Shown: piece after piece, positions 43,192 to 51,948 of the stretch
Numbering within the stretch: the first letter of the stretch is position 1
Layout of the letters: the number at the start of each line of letters is the position of its first letter
Source: Chloroflexota bacterium
Lineage (GTDB): Bacteria > Chloroflexota > Anaerolineae > Anaerolineales > Anaerolineaceae
DNA length: 64,000 nucleotides
Direction of reading: 5' to 3'
Assembly: GCA_016838895.1 (NCBI GenBank)
Contig: JAEKNU010000013.1
Span: forward strand, 1-64,000
Made by a program: the position numbers and the translations under genes
The notes under the pieces: model-generated
The model's input: the letters and a program-made list of their open reading frames with translations, nothing else
Told to the model about the DNA's origin: nothing
Databases searched by the model: none

Positions 43192-44067
43192 ATGAGCAAT
43201 TCATATGAAAAGAAGGTTAATGAACAGATTGAACGACTAAAAGCAGGCGATTATCGAACTATTGAACACCAAGTTGCCCAGAAACGGATTGCATGGTTCA
43301 AACAGAACGATCTCAAAATCGATACAAGGCAAAAGTTGCTACCCCGTAGCGCCTATGAACTGTTGTTTTTTGATTACATGGGTCTTTCGGAAGATGATTT
43401 ACCTGTTATCAAAGAAACAGATCAAGAGATTGTCTGGTTGTCGCTTAATCCATGTCCGACGCTGGATGCATGTCAGGCACTTGAATTGGATACAAAATCC
43501 ATTTGCCGGGCAGTTTACGAGAAATCGACCCAGGCACTCATATCACAACTTGATCCGCAGTTGAGATTTCTGCGCAGTTATACAGAAATCAGACCTTATA
43601 CAGCTCATTGCAAAGAGATGATTGTCAGGGTTGATTTTGAAGAAATGATGACACTCGCCATTGAAGAAGCCAGACTTTCCAAACAGGAAGGCAATAAAGG
43701 CTATGGTGCGGTAGTCACCTTAGGGAATCAAGTCATCGGCAAAGCACACAATACAGCTATAACAGAAAAGGACCCCAGCCTGCATGCAGAAGTTAACGCG
43801 ATCCGCCAGGCAGAGCATACTTTGGGAGACAGTAATTTGAGCGGGGCAATATTATTCTCAACCTGTGAGCCATGCCCGATGTGTTCTTCTCTGGCAGTGT
43901 GGGCAAACCTGTCCAGCATCGTGTATGGCGTATCCATTCAGGAAACTGTGCAGCTTGGCAAATCCAGAATTGAGGTAAGTGCGCAAGAAATTATTGAACG
44001 CTCGCCTTTGATGATTGAGGTGATTGGTGATGTGCTTAAAGAGGAGTGTAAATCACTTTACGCATGA
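43192..44067 (+). CDS. Nucleoside deaminase-like protein with an extra N-terminal domain
   Basis: A 291-residue protein. Residues about 145-270 form a cytidine/guanine-type deaminase domain with the zinc motifs LHAEVNAI and CEPCPMCSS. Residues 1-140 are a separate domain, including VWLSLNPCPTLDACQALELD and FLRSYTEIRPYTAHCKEMI, with several Cys that could bind metal or substrate. I cannot name the N-terminal domain. It may select a modified base or nucleotide as substrate. AAGGGA lies about 11 bases upstream. Confidence 0.82.
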   Translation: MSNSYEKKVNEQIERLKAGDYRTIEHQVAQKRIAWFKQNDLKIDTRQKLLPRSAYELLFFDYMGLSEDDLPVIKETDQEIVWLSLNPCPTLDACQALELDTKSICRAVYEKSTQALISQLDPQLRFLRSYTEIRPYTAHCKEMIVRVDFEEMMTLAIEEARLSKQEGNKGYGAVVTLGNQVIGKAHNTAITEKDPSLHAEVNAIRQAEHTLGDSNLSGAILFSTCEPCPMCSSLAVWANLSSIVYGVSIQETVQLGKSRIEVSAQEIIERSPLMIEVIGDVLKEECKSLYA

Positions 44068-44160
44068 TAAAAACACATTAATTAGTTTGTCCATCCGTAT
44101 TTAAATGAATAGAATAAAGGATAGAATTAAAAATACCGTTTCAGATAAAGAGGAAAGCCA

Positions 44161-44520
44161 ATGGAAGACCGTGAAGAAATTAGACTCAGAATTTTAGATT
44201 ACCTGGAAGGCTGGTATGAAGGCGATGCTGCCAGAATGCAGCGCACGCTCTCGCCGCATCTGGCCAAACGTCGTATGGTTTCCCAGGATGAGATATGGGA
44301 GGTCAGCAAGGATTGGATGGTGGAAGCCACCGGCGAAGGAAAAGGAAAGCTGGCTGTGCCCGAGAAAGGCCGCAAAGAAATCACCATCCTTGACCAGACA
44401 GAAACCATGGCCAGTGTCAAAATCATCTCGGAGGATTTTGACGATTACGTGCATTTAGCCAAGGTTGAAAATGCGTGGTGTATTGTCAACGTATTATGGG
44501 ATTATCTGAAGAAAGGATAA
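44161..44520 (+). CDS. NTF2-like (putative lumazine-binding) protein
   Basis: A 119-residue protein with the NTF2-like cone fold. It has an N-terminal helix EEIRLRILDYLEGWYEGDAA, the MQRTLSPHLAKRR turn, and a beta-sheet ending HLAKVENAWCIVNVLWDY. It is closest in appearance to the putative lumazine-binding family (PF12893). No catalytic residues are certain. GAGGAAA precedes the ATG. Confidence 0.82.
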   Translation: MEDREEIRLRILDYLEGWYEGDAARMQRTLSPHLAKRRMVSQDEIWEVSKDWMVEATGEGKGKLAVPEKGRKEITILDQTETMASVKIISEDFDDYVHLAKVENAWCIVNVLWDYLKKG

Positions 44521-44578
44521 GGATATTGATTGAATCGAAATAAGTCATCACCGATACTGTTTAAATGCCTGAACCATT

Positions 44579-44784
44579 TCACACATGCTCGATAACGCTG
44601 CTCAACATATCTCTCAGCCAGTAAACAAAGAGATTAAATTCAATTTCGGTTTATCCACATATACCTTTTCCACATCCTGCGTGCCCAATGGCGCGGGATT
44701 TGGATGGCGACTATAGAAATCTCTCATATTGTTAAGGAAAAATTGTAGCTTCTCAATGATTATCACTTCTGGAGGTAGACTTTG
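44579..44784 (-). pseudogene. Frameshifted remnant of an unknown gene
   Basis: On the minus strand the gap between two plus genes reads as protein-like sequence in two frames. The first includes VIIIEKLQFFLNNMRDFYSR and HPNPAPLGTQDVEKVYVDKP. Then, after a frame change near 44641-44652, it continues EIEFNLFVYWLRDM to a TGA at 44579. The upstream end is lost at the neighbouring gene. It looks like the C-terminal piece of a decayed gene; the family is not recognised. Confidence 0.42.
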
Positions 44785-45189
44785 ATGAAAGCAGTTAACC
44801 GTTTACAAAAACGCCGGTTCATCATCATTTGCCTGATGATGCTAATTGCGATTGCTCATTTACTCAATATTGGGGCATATATAGAGGGAACATCATATAT
44901 TTTTTATGCCAGTTTTTTTTCTGACATCTTCCTGACTTTTGGCGCATACTTTTTGTTGTGCGCAGCTGAGATCACCATACCATATTTAAGACCGTGGGCA
45001 ATAAAAGGATTCATCGCTTTTATAATCCCTTCCATCGCAGAAATTTGCCAGTATTTTGGTATACCCGTTTTGGGTGTAACTTTTGATCAACTGGATTATA
45101 TTATGTATGCTATTGGCGCCTTATCCGCTATTTTTGTAGATAGACTTGTATTTACCCGTTTCTTTGCTTTCTGGGCCATTGAAAAATAG
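44785..45189 (+). CDS. Small membrane protein, distant DUF2809/VanZ-like
   Basis: A 134-residue four-helix membrane protein. It shares with the protein at 42089 a polar IAEICQYFGIPVLGVTFDQLD segment, comparable to IEIGQYFDL and VTFDWLDLL there, followed by YIMYAIGALSA. This suggests that the two are related. GGAGG lies 9 bases before the ATG. The function is unknown; a methyltransferase gene follows after 54 bases. Confidence 0.7.
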   Translation: MKAVNRLQKRRFIIICLMMLIAIAHLLNIGAYIEGTSYIFYASFFSDIFLTFGAYFLLCAAEITIPYLRPWAIKGFIAFIIPSIAEICQYFGIPVLGVTFDQLDYIMYAIGALSAIFVDRLVFTRFFAFWAIEK

Positions 45190-45243
45190 AAATCTTTTTT
45201 ATTGGGCCCATCTGATTGTCAGTTTATTCCACGGAGTTCAGAT

Positions 45244-45855
45244 ATGAATACAAGTGCCAAACCGCGCTTTTGGACAACAAAAATGTATAACCGATTATCC
45301 CGGTATTATGATGCATTTATGAGAACTTTGTTTCCCGCCGGCGAAAAGGGACGAAAGCGTGTGGTCGAGAAAATGAGTACTGGACGGGTATTGGATGTTG
45401 CCTGCGGCACTGGAACCCTGCTTGAGCTTGCAGCCAGGAAAGGGATAAGCTGTTTTGGAATCGATATATCTGATGGCATGCTTGAAATTGCAAAAAGTAA
45501 ACGAATGGATGCCGAAATTATCAACGCCAGTTATTATGATATTCCATATCCTGACAACCAGTTTGATTACGTTGTCGCAACCAATGCGTTAAGTGGTGGC
45601 TATATCGAACCTGAAAAAGTGCTTTCGGAGATGATTCGCGTGTGCAAAGTGGGTGGGGAAGTATTTATCACGGAATGGCCAAAAGCCAGGGAGGACACTT
45701 TTACGGAACGACTGATTGTTTGGCTCGCAAGTTTTTCTGATGATGCGCCAAAAGATTATGAAGCAATCTTTCGTACTCTGGGATATATACCGGAAATTGA
45801 AAAGCTTGAAAAGCGCTATTATCTATATGGAATCAAAAAGAAATTAATGGCTTGA
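45244..45855 (+). CDS. Class I SAM-dependent methyltransferase
   Basis: A 203-residue methyltransferase. Motif I is VLDVACGTGTLLELA, the acidic strand CFGIDISDGMLEIA, motif II PYPDNQFDYVVATNAL, and the later strand CKVGGEVFITEW. The N-terminal helix MYNRLSRYYDAFMRTLFP is common in methyltransferases that act on small lipophilic substrates. The substrate is unknown. The start is placed at the ATG with ACGGAGT 7 bases upstream. Confidence 0.88.
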   Translation: MNTSAKPRFWTTKMYNRLSRYYDAFMRTLFPAGEKGRKRVVEKMSTGRVLDVACGTGTLLELAARKGISCFGIDISDGMLEIAKSKRMDAEIINASYYDIPYPDNQFDYVVATNALSGGYIEPEKVLSEMIRVCKVGGEVFITEWPKAREDTFTERLIVWLASFSDDAPKDYEAIFRTLGYIPEIEKLEKRYYLYGIKKKLMA

Positions 45856-45977
45856 AATTTAATCCATGCTTTCGTGTTGCAATTGTACGAACTGAAATCT
45901 TCATTTTGATAACGCGGAAACAGCATTACCGTATAATCATTGTATGTGGGGGAGTACCCCTCAAAAATCACAGGATT

Positions 45978-47528
45978 ATGATGAAATCTGGAACAATATT
46001 TATTTTCTTATTAGTGTTTGTTAGTATTCTGGCTGCGTGTAATCTACCGGCATCATTCGAGCCAACACCGATTACGATTGGTGGAATCCAGACGGAGGCC
46101 GCGGTACAGCTTTCAAAGCAAGAGACTAATTTTCCAAAATCACCTACACCAACGGGAACACAGGTGCTAAGCACACCCACATCATACCCGACCTTTCATC
46201 CGGAGCTGGCTGTCACGGTGACGCCTGCCCAAGCAGAGGTGTGCCCGGTTGAAGATCCAAATTTTGAATTCACCGATGAATTATTAGTTTTGGCCAAGGA
46301 AGATTTACTTGCCTTTGTTGAAACATCATTGGATTCAGGCGCTTCTTTTGAACAAATTCTTTCACAATTGTTTCAGGGCGACACAAGGAAAATGCAGACT
46401 TTTTCTCCGGACCTGACCACGGACGGTGTTTCCGAGATGATTATTCAACATGATCACGCTGTGACAATCTTTCAATGCCATGATGGCGCTTATCGTTCGA
46501 TTCTTGAGTATGATACGGAAGAATGGTCGCCAATTTCAAACAAGTATAAATCAGACATTAATCAGAATGGTATTCCTGAATTAATGATTACATTTAAAAT
46601 TGATCCAAATAATAACTATGCCTATGACCTCCTGGAATGGGATGGTCAGGAAATGAAAGCTATTTTACAGGTGGATCATGGATATAACGCTAGAGACATC
46701 TCCAGAATCGCCAATGGTGTAGGTTGGAATTCAATTCAACAAGTTTGGGTGGATGATCATTGGGTACTGGTTTTAAACGATACTGTAGGTGAATTTACGC
46801 TAAAAGATCTCGATGGAAATGGCTTTTATGAAATTGTGTTTGACGATTATGGTCCAGGCAATAAAATGATTTTTTATGAGACGGGTCCGTGGTTATATCA
46901 GCGGCTTGTCTTCACCTGGAATGGTGAATCTTTCCTATTTTCCGATTACCAAATTGATTCTCCCCTTTATCGATATCAGGCTTTACAGGAAGCCGACCGG
47001 GCTTTCCTGCTGCGGAATTATGATCAGGCGTTGATTCTTTACGATAAGGTAATCCAAAGCACGGTACTGGAGTGGTATTCACTGGACCGCAAGAAATACT
47101 TTTGGGACATATATGCAGCAAAACACTCCGGACGGGATACATCTGAAATCCACCCACCTTATTTCCGTGCGGATGAATACCAATACCTTTCAGCGTATGC
47201 GCGTTTTCGCAAAATGGTTTTACAATTGGCGGCCGGAAAACAGGCGGATGCCTATAATAGCTATCAATTAATTGATCAGATCTACACAGTGAAAAATCCA
47301 GGTTTCAAGCATGCCGAAATTGGGCGCATTTACTGGAATGCGGTTGAAAATGGGATGAGCCTGATGGATGCTTGCCAACCAGTGATTGAGTATGTAGCGG
47401 AGAACCCGAAATTAATGGATGCGTTGGGGGATCAATGGCATGGCGATCAATCACATATCTATACACCTGCGGATGTGTGTCCGCTGGATGAGATGGATAT
47501 TGAGTTGTTATCTGGTATCACAAGATAA
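45978..47528 (+). CDS. Large lipoprotein with FG-GAP-like repeats and a helical C-terminal half
   Basis: A 516-residue lipoprotein, lipobox ILAAC with Cys21, then a Pro/Thr linker to about residue 75. The middle part has repeats like those of integrin-type FG-GAP/VCBS folds (LTTDGVSEMIIQHDHA, DINQNGIPELMITF, DLDGNGFYEIVFDDY). The C-terminal part is helical and TPR-like (DRAFLLRNYDQALILYDKVI). It probably binds a ligand or partner on the cell surface. The long upstream extension of the frame lacks a start with a site; the ATG pair at 45978/45981 precedes the signal peptide. Confidence 0.72.
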   Translation: MMKSGTIFIFLLVFVSILAACNLPASFEPTPITIGGIQTEAAVQLSKQETNFPKSPTPTGTQVLSTPTSYPTFHPELAVTVTPAQAEVCPVEDPNFEFTDELLVLAKEDLLAFVETSLDSGASFEQILSQLFQGDTRKMQTFSPDLTTDGVSEMIIQHDHAVTIFQCHDGAYRSILEYDTEEWSPISNKYKSDINQNGIPELMITFKIDPNNNYAYDLLEWDGQEMKAILQVDHGYNARDISRIANGVGWNSIQQVWVDDHWVLVLNDTVGEFTLKDLDGNGFYEIVFDDYGPGNKMIFYETGPWLYQRLVFTWNGESFLFSDYQIDSPLYRYQALQEADRAFLLRNYDQALILYDKVIQSTVLEWYSLDRKKYFWDIYAAKHSGRDTSEIHPPYFRADEYQYLSAYARFRKMVLQLAAGKQADAYNSYQLIDQIYTVKNPGFKHAEIGRIYWNAVENGMSLMDACQPVIEYVAENPKLMDALGDQWHGDQSHIYTPADVCPLDEMDIELLSGITR

Positions 47529-47543
47529 AATAACAAGAAAAAC

Positions 47544-48173
47544 TTACCCATCTCCGCGGATAGCAAAATCAGCGCGGCGCTCCAGGAAGCGCAGAAAATA
47601 ATTGGCACTGATTGCCAGCAGGGATACTGCCAGACTACCGGTGAGGATTTTGTCATAGTTGGCGGTGATCACACCCTGGAATAACAGTGTGCCCAATCCG
47701 CCAGCATTGATGAATGCCGCAATGGTGCCAATGCCAATGGACGATAATGTCGCCAGACGGATGCCGGCCAAGAGCATGGGTAATGCCAGAGGGAATTCCA
47801 CTTGAATAAAACGCTGCCAGCCGTTCATACCCATGCCGCGCGCAGCATCGATTACCGCTTTATCCACATTGGTTAGTCCGATAACCCAGTTACGCACCAG
47901 CAATAGTTGAGCATACCCCACCAGGGCGATGATGGCCGGTGTGGTGCCCAACCCAAACAGGGGAATCAGCAATACAAATAGAGACAAACTGGGGATGGTG
48001 TAGAGTACACCCAGTACAGCCAGGACAGGACCTTGCAGCCATTTAACACGTGCAATTAGTACGCCCAGCGGCAAGGCGATGAGCAGTGAGAAAAATAATA
48101 CCGCCAGGGTCAATTGCAAATGCTGCCAGAATAGCAGGCTGACGGATGCAAAATTGTTAAAAAGGTAACTCAT
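47544..48173 (-). CDS. Glycine betaine/choline ABC transporter permease
   Basis: A 209-residue permease of the OpuC/osmoprotectant type, with about five helices. The EAA-type loop is DAARGMGMNGWQRFIQVEFP near residue 110-130. It is the last of four genes of the importer and partners the ATPase encoded 12 bases upstream. AGGGAT precedes the ATG. It corresponds to OpuCB or OpuCD; the two permeases cannot be distinguished by reading alone. Confidence 0.9.
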   Translation of the reverse strand: MSYLFNNFASVSLLFWQHLQLTLAVLFFSLLIALPLGVLIARVKWLQGPVLAVLGVLYTIPSLSLFVLLIPLFGLGTTPAIIALVGYAQLLLVRNWVIGLTNVDKAVIDAARGMGMNGWQRFIQVEFPLALPMLLAGIRLATLSSIGIGTIAAFINAGGLGTLLFQGVITANYDKILTGSLAVSLLAISANYFLRFLERRADFAIRGDG

Positions 48174-48185
48174 ACGATCCCTGAT

Positions 48186-49226
48186 TTATTCATTGGTTGT
48201 ATGGTCCGCCAGTGCATTGCGTAAATCATTAAAGCGGATTTCACCTTGTACCTGACCGGATTTGTCCACCACTTGCAGTGCATTGCTACCGCGGCCTAAC
48301 AGCATGGAGAGCGCATTTCGTAAATCGTCATCCGGGCGAATCACAGTATTATCGGATTGTGCTGCATTGGATTGCATAACCATGCCTTGTTGCGCATCCA
48401 AAACGGACTGAACGGTCAGCAGACTTAGTCTGCGCAGCAGGTTCTGGGTGCCAATCAGCTCTTCCACGAATTTGTTGGCCGGATGAGAGACGATCTCCAT
48501 GGGGGTGCCATACTGGACAAGTTTTCCAGATTCCATGATGATAATTTTGTCGGCCAGACGGAAAGCTTCTTCTACATCATGGGTGACAAACAAGATGGTT
48601 TTGTGCAGTTTGCGATGAATTTCGAGTAACTCGCATTGCAGGCGATCACGGTTGATGGCATCCACTGCGGCAAAAGGCTCATCCATTAATAAGATGGCCG
48701 GGTCGGCGGCCAGAGCACGTGCCAGGCCAACGCGCTGCTGCTCACCGCCGGATAGTTGTCGGGGATAGCGTTTTAAATATTCTTTGGGCAGCCCGACCAA
48801 ATCCAGGAGTTCATCGGAGCGTTGCTTGATTTTCTCGGCATCCCAACCCAACAGGCGCGGCACAACGGATATATTTTTACTGATGGTCATATGCGGGAAA
48901 AGACCGACCTGCTGAATGGCATAGCCAATCTGACGGCGCAATTGATTGACGGGTAAATTATGAATCTCATCCTGACCAATCCAGATATTGCCTTCATCCG
49001 GTTCATACAGGCGGTTAATCATTTTCATCAGGGTGGTTTTACCGCAGCCGGACGGCCCCAGCATGACGACCAGATCGCCGGCCGCGACCTTAAAACTGAC
49101 ATGGTCAACGGCCGGTTTGCTTGCATCGCTAAATTGACGGGTAACATCCTCGCAGATAATTTCAGCAGATGTGATTACTCCGCTTTCCTTATTGATTGAC
49201 GAAGACGTAGTTTGGTTATTTTGCAT
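48186..49226 (-). CDS. opuCA: Glycine betaine/choline ABC transporter ATP-binding protein
   Basis: A 346-residue ATPase that powers uptake of compatible solutes. Walker A is GPSGCGKTT, the signature LSGGEQQRVGLARAL, Walker B ILLMDEPFAAVD, and the H-loop VTHDVEEAF. The C-terminal region (about 270-340) has one recognisable CBS-like unit (LQVVDKSGQVQGEIRFNDL), used in OpuCA to sense ionic strength. The second unit looks reduced. It shares the operon with two permeases and a binding protein. Confidence 0.92.
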   Translation of the reverse strand: MQNNQTTSSSINKESGVITSAEIICEDVTRQFSDASKPAVDHVSFKVAAGDLVVMLGPSGCGKTTLMKMINRLYEPDEGNIWIGQDEIHNLPVNQLRRQIGYAIQQVGLFPHMTISKNISVVPRLLGWDAEKIKQRSDELLDLVGLPKEYLKRYPRQLSGGEQQRVGLARALAADPAILLMDEPFAAVDAINRDRLQCELLEIHRKLHKTILFVTHDVEEAFRLADKIIIMESGKLVQYGTPMEIVSHPANKFVEELIGTQNLLRRLSLLTVQSVLDAQQGMVMQSNAAQSDNTVIRPDDDLRNALSMLLGRGSNALQVVDKSGQVQGEIRFNDLRNALADHTTNE

Positions 49227-49238
49227 TAAGTTGCTGCC

Positions 49239-50165
49239 TTATTTCAACAATCCGCTTTGATCAAGGAAGGCTTTGGCCACATCGGCTGGTTCCATTTTAT
49301 CCGGGCCATCAACCTGCCAATTCATATCGGACATGACCTGATCGGTTAACAAGGGAGCCAGGGCATTAAGCTGCTCGCTGATTTGTGGATATTTTTCAAG
49401 AGCATCCTGACGGATAACCGGAGCGATATTGTAAATCGGATAGAAGGTCAAATCGTCTTCGAGTAGCAATAAATCATTGCCACCGATAGCGCCGTCTGTT
49501 CCGAATGCGACCACAACATCAATCGCGCCGTCCAATAACGCCTGATAACGCAGGCTGCCAGTGCCCAATTGTTTCATTTCCATAAATTCAAATCCACCGT
49601 AGGCACCCTGTAAGCCCTTGATACCGTCCTCACGTTCCAGGAATTCAGCCGGACCACCCAACACCAGATTTTCAGCCTGCAAGGCAAGGTCGGAATAGGT
49701 TTTGATACCGTACTCATCGGCGACTGCACGTGTCATGGCCAATGCCTGTGTGTCATTGAATGGGGAAGGGCTGAGCCAGGTAATGCTGAATTGTTCTTCA
49801 TAGCCGCTCTTTACGGTCTGGTAAATCTGGTCTGCATCCTGAATAGGGTCCAGTTTGAGCACGGTTAACAAACCGGTTGAGGTGTATTCCGGGTAGAGAT
49901 CAATGTCACCATTGACAAGCGCTGTTTGCGCAATGGGAGTTCCACCCAGATTTAATTTTCTTTCTACTGTGAAACCGGCATGTTCCAGCACCTGGGCGTA
50001 AAGCTCAGCCACGATGAACTGCTCAGTGAAATCCTTTGATCCAATGGTTATTGTACCCGCCTCGCCGGACATATCAGAACTTGCTGCGGGTGCACAGGCG
50101 CCCAGCAACAAACTTGCCAACAATACAATTGAAAATATACTGTTATTTTTCAAATATTTTTTCAT
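49239..50165 (-). CDS. opuCC: Glycine betaine/choline substrate-binding lipoprotein
   Basis: A 308-residue lipoprotein, lipobox LLLGAC with Cys24, that delivers the solute to the permeases. The fold start is ITIGSKDFTEQFIVAELYAQ, typical of the OpuAC/OpuCC family (PF04069). It continues with YPEYTSTGLLTVL and a C-terminal lobe ending MEPADVAKAFLD. The ATG behind AGAGGAG is preferred over a TTG 18 bases earlier. It lies between the first permease and the ATPase in the operon. Confidence 0.93.
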   Translation of the reverse strand: MKKYLKNNSIFSIVLLASLLLGACAPAASSDMSGEAGTITIGSKDFTEQFIVAELYAQVLEHAGFTVERKLNLGGTPIAQTALVNGDIDLYPEYTSTGLLTVLKLDPIQDADQIYQTVKSGYEEQFSITWLSPSPFNDTQALAMTRAVADEYGIKTYSDLALQAENLVLGGPAEFLEREDGIKGLQGAYGGFEFMEMKQLGTGSLRYQALLDGAIDVVVAFGTDGAIGGNDLLLLEDDLTFYPIYNIAPVIRQDALEKYPQISEQLNALAPLLTDQVMSDMNWQVDGPDKMEPADVAKAFLDQSGLLK

Positions 50166-50225
50166 CTTTATTCTCCTCTTCAAACATATGCAACAATAAG
50201 TTGATTAACAAAGGTTGAAACATTC

Positions 50226-50867
50226 TTATCTTTCAGAAACACGGTAAAACCGTAAAAACAGCGTCCAAAATAGTTCGGACGATAATGCCATGATTGCAAC
50301 CGGAATGGCGCCAACCAGCATGATAGGTACATCGTATAAGGCGAAACCACGAGTAATAAAGTCGCCCAACCCGCCGCCGCCAATGAAGGAAGCCAGCGTG
50401 GCGCTGGAAATGACCTCAACGGCTGCGATACGAATACCTGTCACAATGGCTGGTATGGCTAAGGGGATTTCAATTTGAACCAGCACCTGGGTTTTGTTCA
50501 TACCCATGCCTGATGCGGCTTCGATGACTGAATGCTCCACACCGCGGATACCGGCATAGGTATTGATCAACACTGGGGTGAAAGCTAGAAAGGATAAGGC
50601 CACCAGGGAGGGTAAAAAACCTAATCCTAAATAGGGCAATACAAGGAATAAAATAGCCAGGCTGGGAATGACGCGCAGTGCATTAAAAAAATTGATCGTG
50701 GTTTGGGCAATTTTTGCACGGTGAGATATCCATATACCCACAGGTAAACCAATAGCGAGGCTGATGCCCATGGCTGCCGAGCTCAACACGATATGCTGTT
50801 GCGTTGCCTGCCAGAAATTGGCTTGATTGTGTAAATAATAGTCAAAGGCCCCTAGCAAAAGATTCAT
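50226..50867 (-). CDS. Glycine betaine/choline ABC transporter permease, first gene of operon
   Basis: A 213-residue permease with the EAA-type loop EAASGMGMNKTQVLVQIEIP and helices matching the OpuC family. It is homologous to the permease at 47544 but only moderately similar. It is the promoter-proximal gene of the importer operon, with a good promoter directly upstream. The two permeases together form the channel. Confidence 0.9.
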   Translation of the reverse strand: MNLLLGAFDYYLHNQANFWQATQQHIVLSSAAMGISLAIGLPVGIWISHRAKIAQTTINFFNALRVIPSLAILFLVLPYLGLGFLPSLVALSFLAFTPVLINTYAGIRGVEHSVIEAASGMGMNKTQVLVQIEIPLAIPAIVTGIRIAAVEVISSATLASFIGGGGLGDFITRGFALYDVPIMLVGAIPVAIMALSSELFWTLFLRFYRVSER

Positions 50868-50898
50868 AGAAATTAGTATCCCTTAAATCCATAATTCT

Positions 50899-50927
50899 AT
50901 TGTATCCGTTGAAAAAACCAAAAGCAA
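50899..50927 (-). promoter_or_regulatory. Sigma-70-type promoter of the betaine/choline importer operon
   Basis: On the minus strand TTGCTT (50927-50922) and TACAAT (50904-50899) are separated by 17 bases, 32 bases before the first permease ATG. Confidence 0.6.
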
Positions 50928-51075
50928 CCTTATCGGATAAATTGCATCCGGTTTATCTAAAAAGCGTTAAATAAATATAGCCTGCATTTACAGCAGACTA
51001 TATCAACCTTTTATTAACATTACCAAAAAGAATAGCAATAGGTGAATGAGCGAATGGGGGATTTTCGGGTGGCAT

Positions 51076-51238
51076 TTAAAGGGAGAGGGCCGACCTCCAT
51101 GATATTGAATCGAGGAGGGCATTGATGGATAGCAACTTTTCGGGATCGCTTTGGGTGATTATTTCAACGGCTATATGATTTTACCGGGTATAGAAATCAT
51201 GAAATTTAAGATGGTTTTCATCGATTTTATTCAGTTTA
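51076..51238 (-). pseudogene. Possible decayed coding remnant
   Basis: On the minus strand a protein-like reading (IDENHLKFHDFYTR, an in-frame TAA at 51181-51183, then NHIAVEIITQSDPEKLLSIN and on to a TAA at 51076) suggests a gene fragment broken by a stop codon. No start and no recognised family; it could be chance. Confidence 0.28.
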
Positions 51239-51239
51239 T

Positions 51240-51848
51240 CTATAAATTCGAATATACCTCCATTTGGGCATCATTTAATAAATCCCAATTGATTTGGATA
51301 TTGGTAGATGTTTTGCCAAGAATTTGTACCAATTCCTCTGAACTTTCCTGGCATCCTCCGATGATCCATTCCTCTAACATTCCCATTAAAACAACCTTGC
51401 GAATCCGCACAAAATAGCGCCATTCGTTTGCAGGAAGGTGTAGTATTGTTTTAAGGAAAGTTAGCCTGGATTGTAAAAAATTATTAAAAGCACGTTCTAA
51501 TATCCAATATCGCTTGGCTATGATTAGTTTTTCCGGTAAATCAATATTTTGAGACCAAAATGAAAAGAAGGTAAGCATCACATCCTGATCTGTAAAATTT
51601 CTTTTTTTGTTTAGCGCTGTAAATATCCAGTCAAAGAGATGTTTCAATTGCAAATCTGTTTGATAAAGCAAAACATCATCCAATGCATCAAAAGAACGAT
51701 AAAAAGTTGCCCGTCCGATGCCGGCACGATTGACCAGTAGCTTTATACTGATTTGATCAAAATTCATCTCATTTATCAAGTCATCCAAGGCATGGATGAC
51801 CAATTCAGATGTGGTTATATTTCGTTTATCTGCCTTAATGTGATACAT
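51240..51848 (-). CDS. TetR family transcriptional regulator
   Basis: A 202-residue TetR-type repressor. The N-terminal DNA-binding part (residues 10-55) has the helix-turn-helix ISIKLLVNRAGIGRATFYRS. The rest is a helical ligand-binding domain with no recognisable ligand family. It is divergent from the flavoprotein gene at 51949, with a 36-base dyad between, so it most likely represses that gene and itself. AGAAGG lies 6 bases before the ATG. Confidence 0.88.
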   Translation of the reverse strand: MYHIKADKRNITTSELVIHALDDLINEMNFDQISIKLLVNRAGIGRATFYRSFDALDDVLLYQTDLQLKHLFDWIFTALNKKRNFTDQDVMLTFFSFWSQNIDLPEKLIIAKRYWILERAFNNFLQSRLTFLKTILHLPANEWRYFVRIRKVVLMGMLEEWIIGGCQESSEELVQILGKTSTNIQINWDLLNDAQMEVYSNL

Positions 51849-51892
51849 ATCAACCTTCTTTATCTCACTTCTACAAAGCGAATTGAAGTATA

Positions 51893-51928
51893 GATTTATT
51901 TATGATACAAATGTATCATAAATAAATC
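51893..51928. promoter_or_regulatory. TetR-type operator (perfect 17-base arms)
   Basis: GATTTATTTATGATACA and its exact complement flank two bases (AA). It lies in the 100-base gap between the divergent TetR gene and the flavoprotein gene. The core GATACA...TGTATC is the probable binding site; a related GATACATATC overlaps the TetR start codon. Confidence 0.72.
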
Positions 51929-51948
51929 CAATTTGAAAGAGGTTACAC

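Larger units (their letters stand above)
50868..51239. other. 372-base intergenic stretch
   Basis: It holds the importer promoter at 50899-50927 and the decayed coding remnant at 51076-51238. The stretch between them shows nothing recognisable. Confidence 0.45.
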
